From assembly GCA_900763885.1 (NCBI GenBank), contig CAAFLY010000106.1:1-24418 (forward strand): a stretch of DNA of 24,418 bases, in the 5' to 3' direction. Both the position numbers and the translations under genes were made by a program. The notes under the pieces are model-generated. The model saw only the letters and a list, made by a program, of their open reading frames with translations, had not been told where the DNA came from and did no database searches. Source of the stretch: Clostridia bacterium (GTDB taxonomy: Bacteria; Bacillota; Clostridia; Oscillospirales; CAG-272). Below, in pieces: positions 23,688 through 24,418 of this stretch (the stretch's first letter is position 1; every line of letters begins with the position of its first letter).

Positions 23688-24392
23688 TTATTCCTCCGGC
23701 TTATCCTCACCGGTTTCCGTGGGTGCGGGCGTTTCGTAGGTTTCCGTGGCATTACAGCAGCAATGTGTATCCTCGGCCCTCTCCGCCGTCTCTGCCGTAC
23801 ACGGGCACTCTGGCTCGGCAGCATCAGCGTGAGGTGCATCCTCTGTGGATCCGCAGCAGCACGGGCATTCCGTCTTTTCTTCCGTCTCAGCATCCACGTC
23901 ACAGGTGCAGTTGCAGGATTCTTCGCAGGTGCAGGTGTCCTCCGTCGCAGCGTCGCAGGCGCAGTGGGAATCGGATTCCGTATCGCAGCAACAGGTGCAC
24001 GTTTTTTCTTCCTTTGCCGGCTCCGCCTTTACGATTTTTGCGCCGCAGGACGGGCAGAACTGTGCGTCTGTCGGAACCTCACTGCCGCATGCATCGCAGA
24101 GGGATACCTTTTTCAGCGCGGCGATCTCCTTCTTATAACCGGCGATGGCTGCCTTGATCTTATCCGCCTGCATGATGAACGTCGCGATCTCGTCTGTGTG
24201 ATCTACGCCGTCCCGTTCCGCGGTGTAGAAGAGTCTGCCGATTTCCTTGTAGCAGGAGGACAGCTTCCCCTCCTCGTTCTTGATGGCAACGGTCGCCTTT
24301 GCGATTGCGGTCATTTCGGAAGTCTTTTTTACGGTGATGTCCGCGGCTTCCTTCGCGTTTTTCATGATTTCTTCCCAGAACTGTGATACCAT
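23688..24392 (-). CDS. Zinc-ribbon protein with very cysteine-rich tail
   Basis: A 234-aa soluble protein. Residues 1-97 are helical and probably coiled coil (EEIMKNAKEAADITVKK, then MQADKIKAAIAGYKKEIAALKK). Residues 99-116 are a zinc ribbon, CDACG...CPSCG, with Cys 99, 102, 113 and 116. Residues 130-214 are an acidic tail with 20 cysteines in CTCCC, CTC, CNCTC, CPCCC, CPC and CCC clusters, and 215-234 is an acidic Pro/Thr/Glu end. The first part resembles the helical zinc-ribbon proteins common in clostridia; the tail is unusual and looks able to bind several metal ions, like metallothionein. The start at 24392 has AAAGGAG 8 nt upstream. Its promoter is outside the window. The function is unknown. 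Confidence 0.8.
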   Translation of the reverse strand: MVSQFWEEIMKNAKEAADITVKKTSEMTAIAKATVAIKNEEGKLSSCYKEIGRLFYTAERDGVDHTDEIATFIMQADKIKAAIAGYKKEIAALKKVSLCDACGSEVPTDAQFCPSCGAKIVKAEPAKEEKTCTCCCDTESDSHCACDAATEDTCTCEESCNCTCDVDAETEEKTECPCCCGSTEDAPHADAAEPECPCTAETAERAEDTHCCCNATETYETPAPTETGEDKPEE

Positions 24393-24418
24393 AACAATTA
24401 CTCCTTTCAAAAGCGTCT

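Overview
The window looks like a chromosomal segment of a GC-rich, carbohydrate-degrading Firmicute, most likely an uncultured gut clostridium of the Oscillospirales type. This is inferred from a serine T-box riboswitch, strong AGGAGG ribosome binding sites, sigma-A promoters, clustered DUF4838/GH32-like/DUF5107 glycan genes and a TepA/ClpP-like protease. No rRNA, tRNA, transposase, phage gene or CRISPR array is visible. All family calls come from motif recognition, not database searches.

Layout. Positions 1-2417 (+): a DUF4838 glycoside-hydrolase-like protein and purine nucleoside phosphorylase DeoD, closed by a terminator. Positions 2446-3501 (-): a P-loop kinase-like ATPase overlapping an MGMT-like protein, with their own promoter. 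Positions 3507-7462 (-): a tightly coupled three-gene operon. It holds a MerR regulator fused to an FGGY sugar kinase, a previously hidden 53-aa membrane-anchored-looking peptide, and a GH32-like beta-propeller glycosidase. A MerR-type promoter with a 19-bp spacer and a dyad drives it.

Positions 7512-13112 (-): a second operon with a 1393-aa secreted InlB/MucBP-like repeat protein, a 60-aa peptide, an intercistronic terminator, an HPr-kinase-like ATPase and a PqqD-like protein. The last four elements have the layout of a RiPP (ribosomally made, modified peptide) locus, but no cyclase or radical SAM enzyme is present. Positions 13376-15046 (+): a serine T-box (UCC specifier) and a serS whose motifs look archaeal/eukaryotic-type. 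Positions 15075-17829 (+): an ECF sigma factor fused to a ~700-aa duplicated beta-rich domain, with an ECF-like promoter and an internal ribosome binding site exactly at the domain boundary.

Positions 17924-20186: a divergent promoter region separates a DUF5107/TPR protein (-) from a solute-binding lipoprotein (+). Positions 21821-23657 (+): TepA-like protease and a Gfo/Idh/MocA oxidoreductase whose promoter overlaps the tepA stop codon. Positions 23688-24392 (-): a zinc-ribbon protein with a tail carrying 20 cysteines.

Biologically, glycan capture and breakdown (DUF4838, GH32-like, DUF5107, binding protein, Gfo/Idh) is the main theme. The most unusual items are the two regulator fusions (MerR-FGGY kinase and ECF sigma with a large extension), the RiPP-like peptide/HprK/PqqD locus attached to a giant surface protein, and the hidden 53-aa gene.
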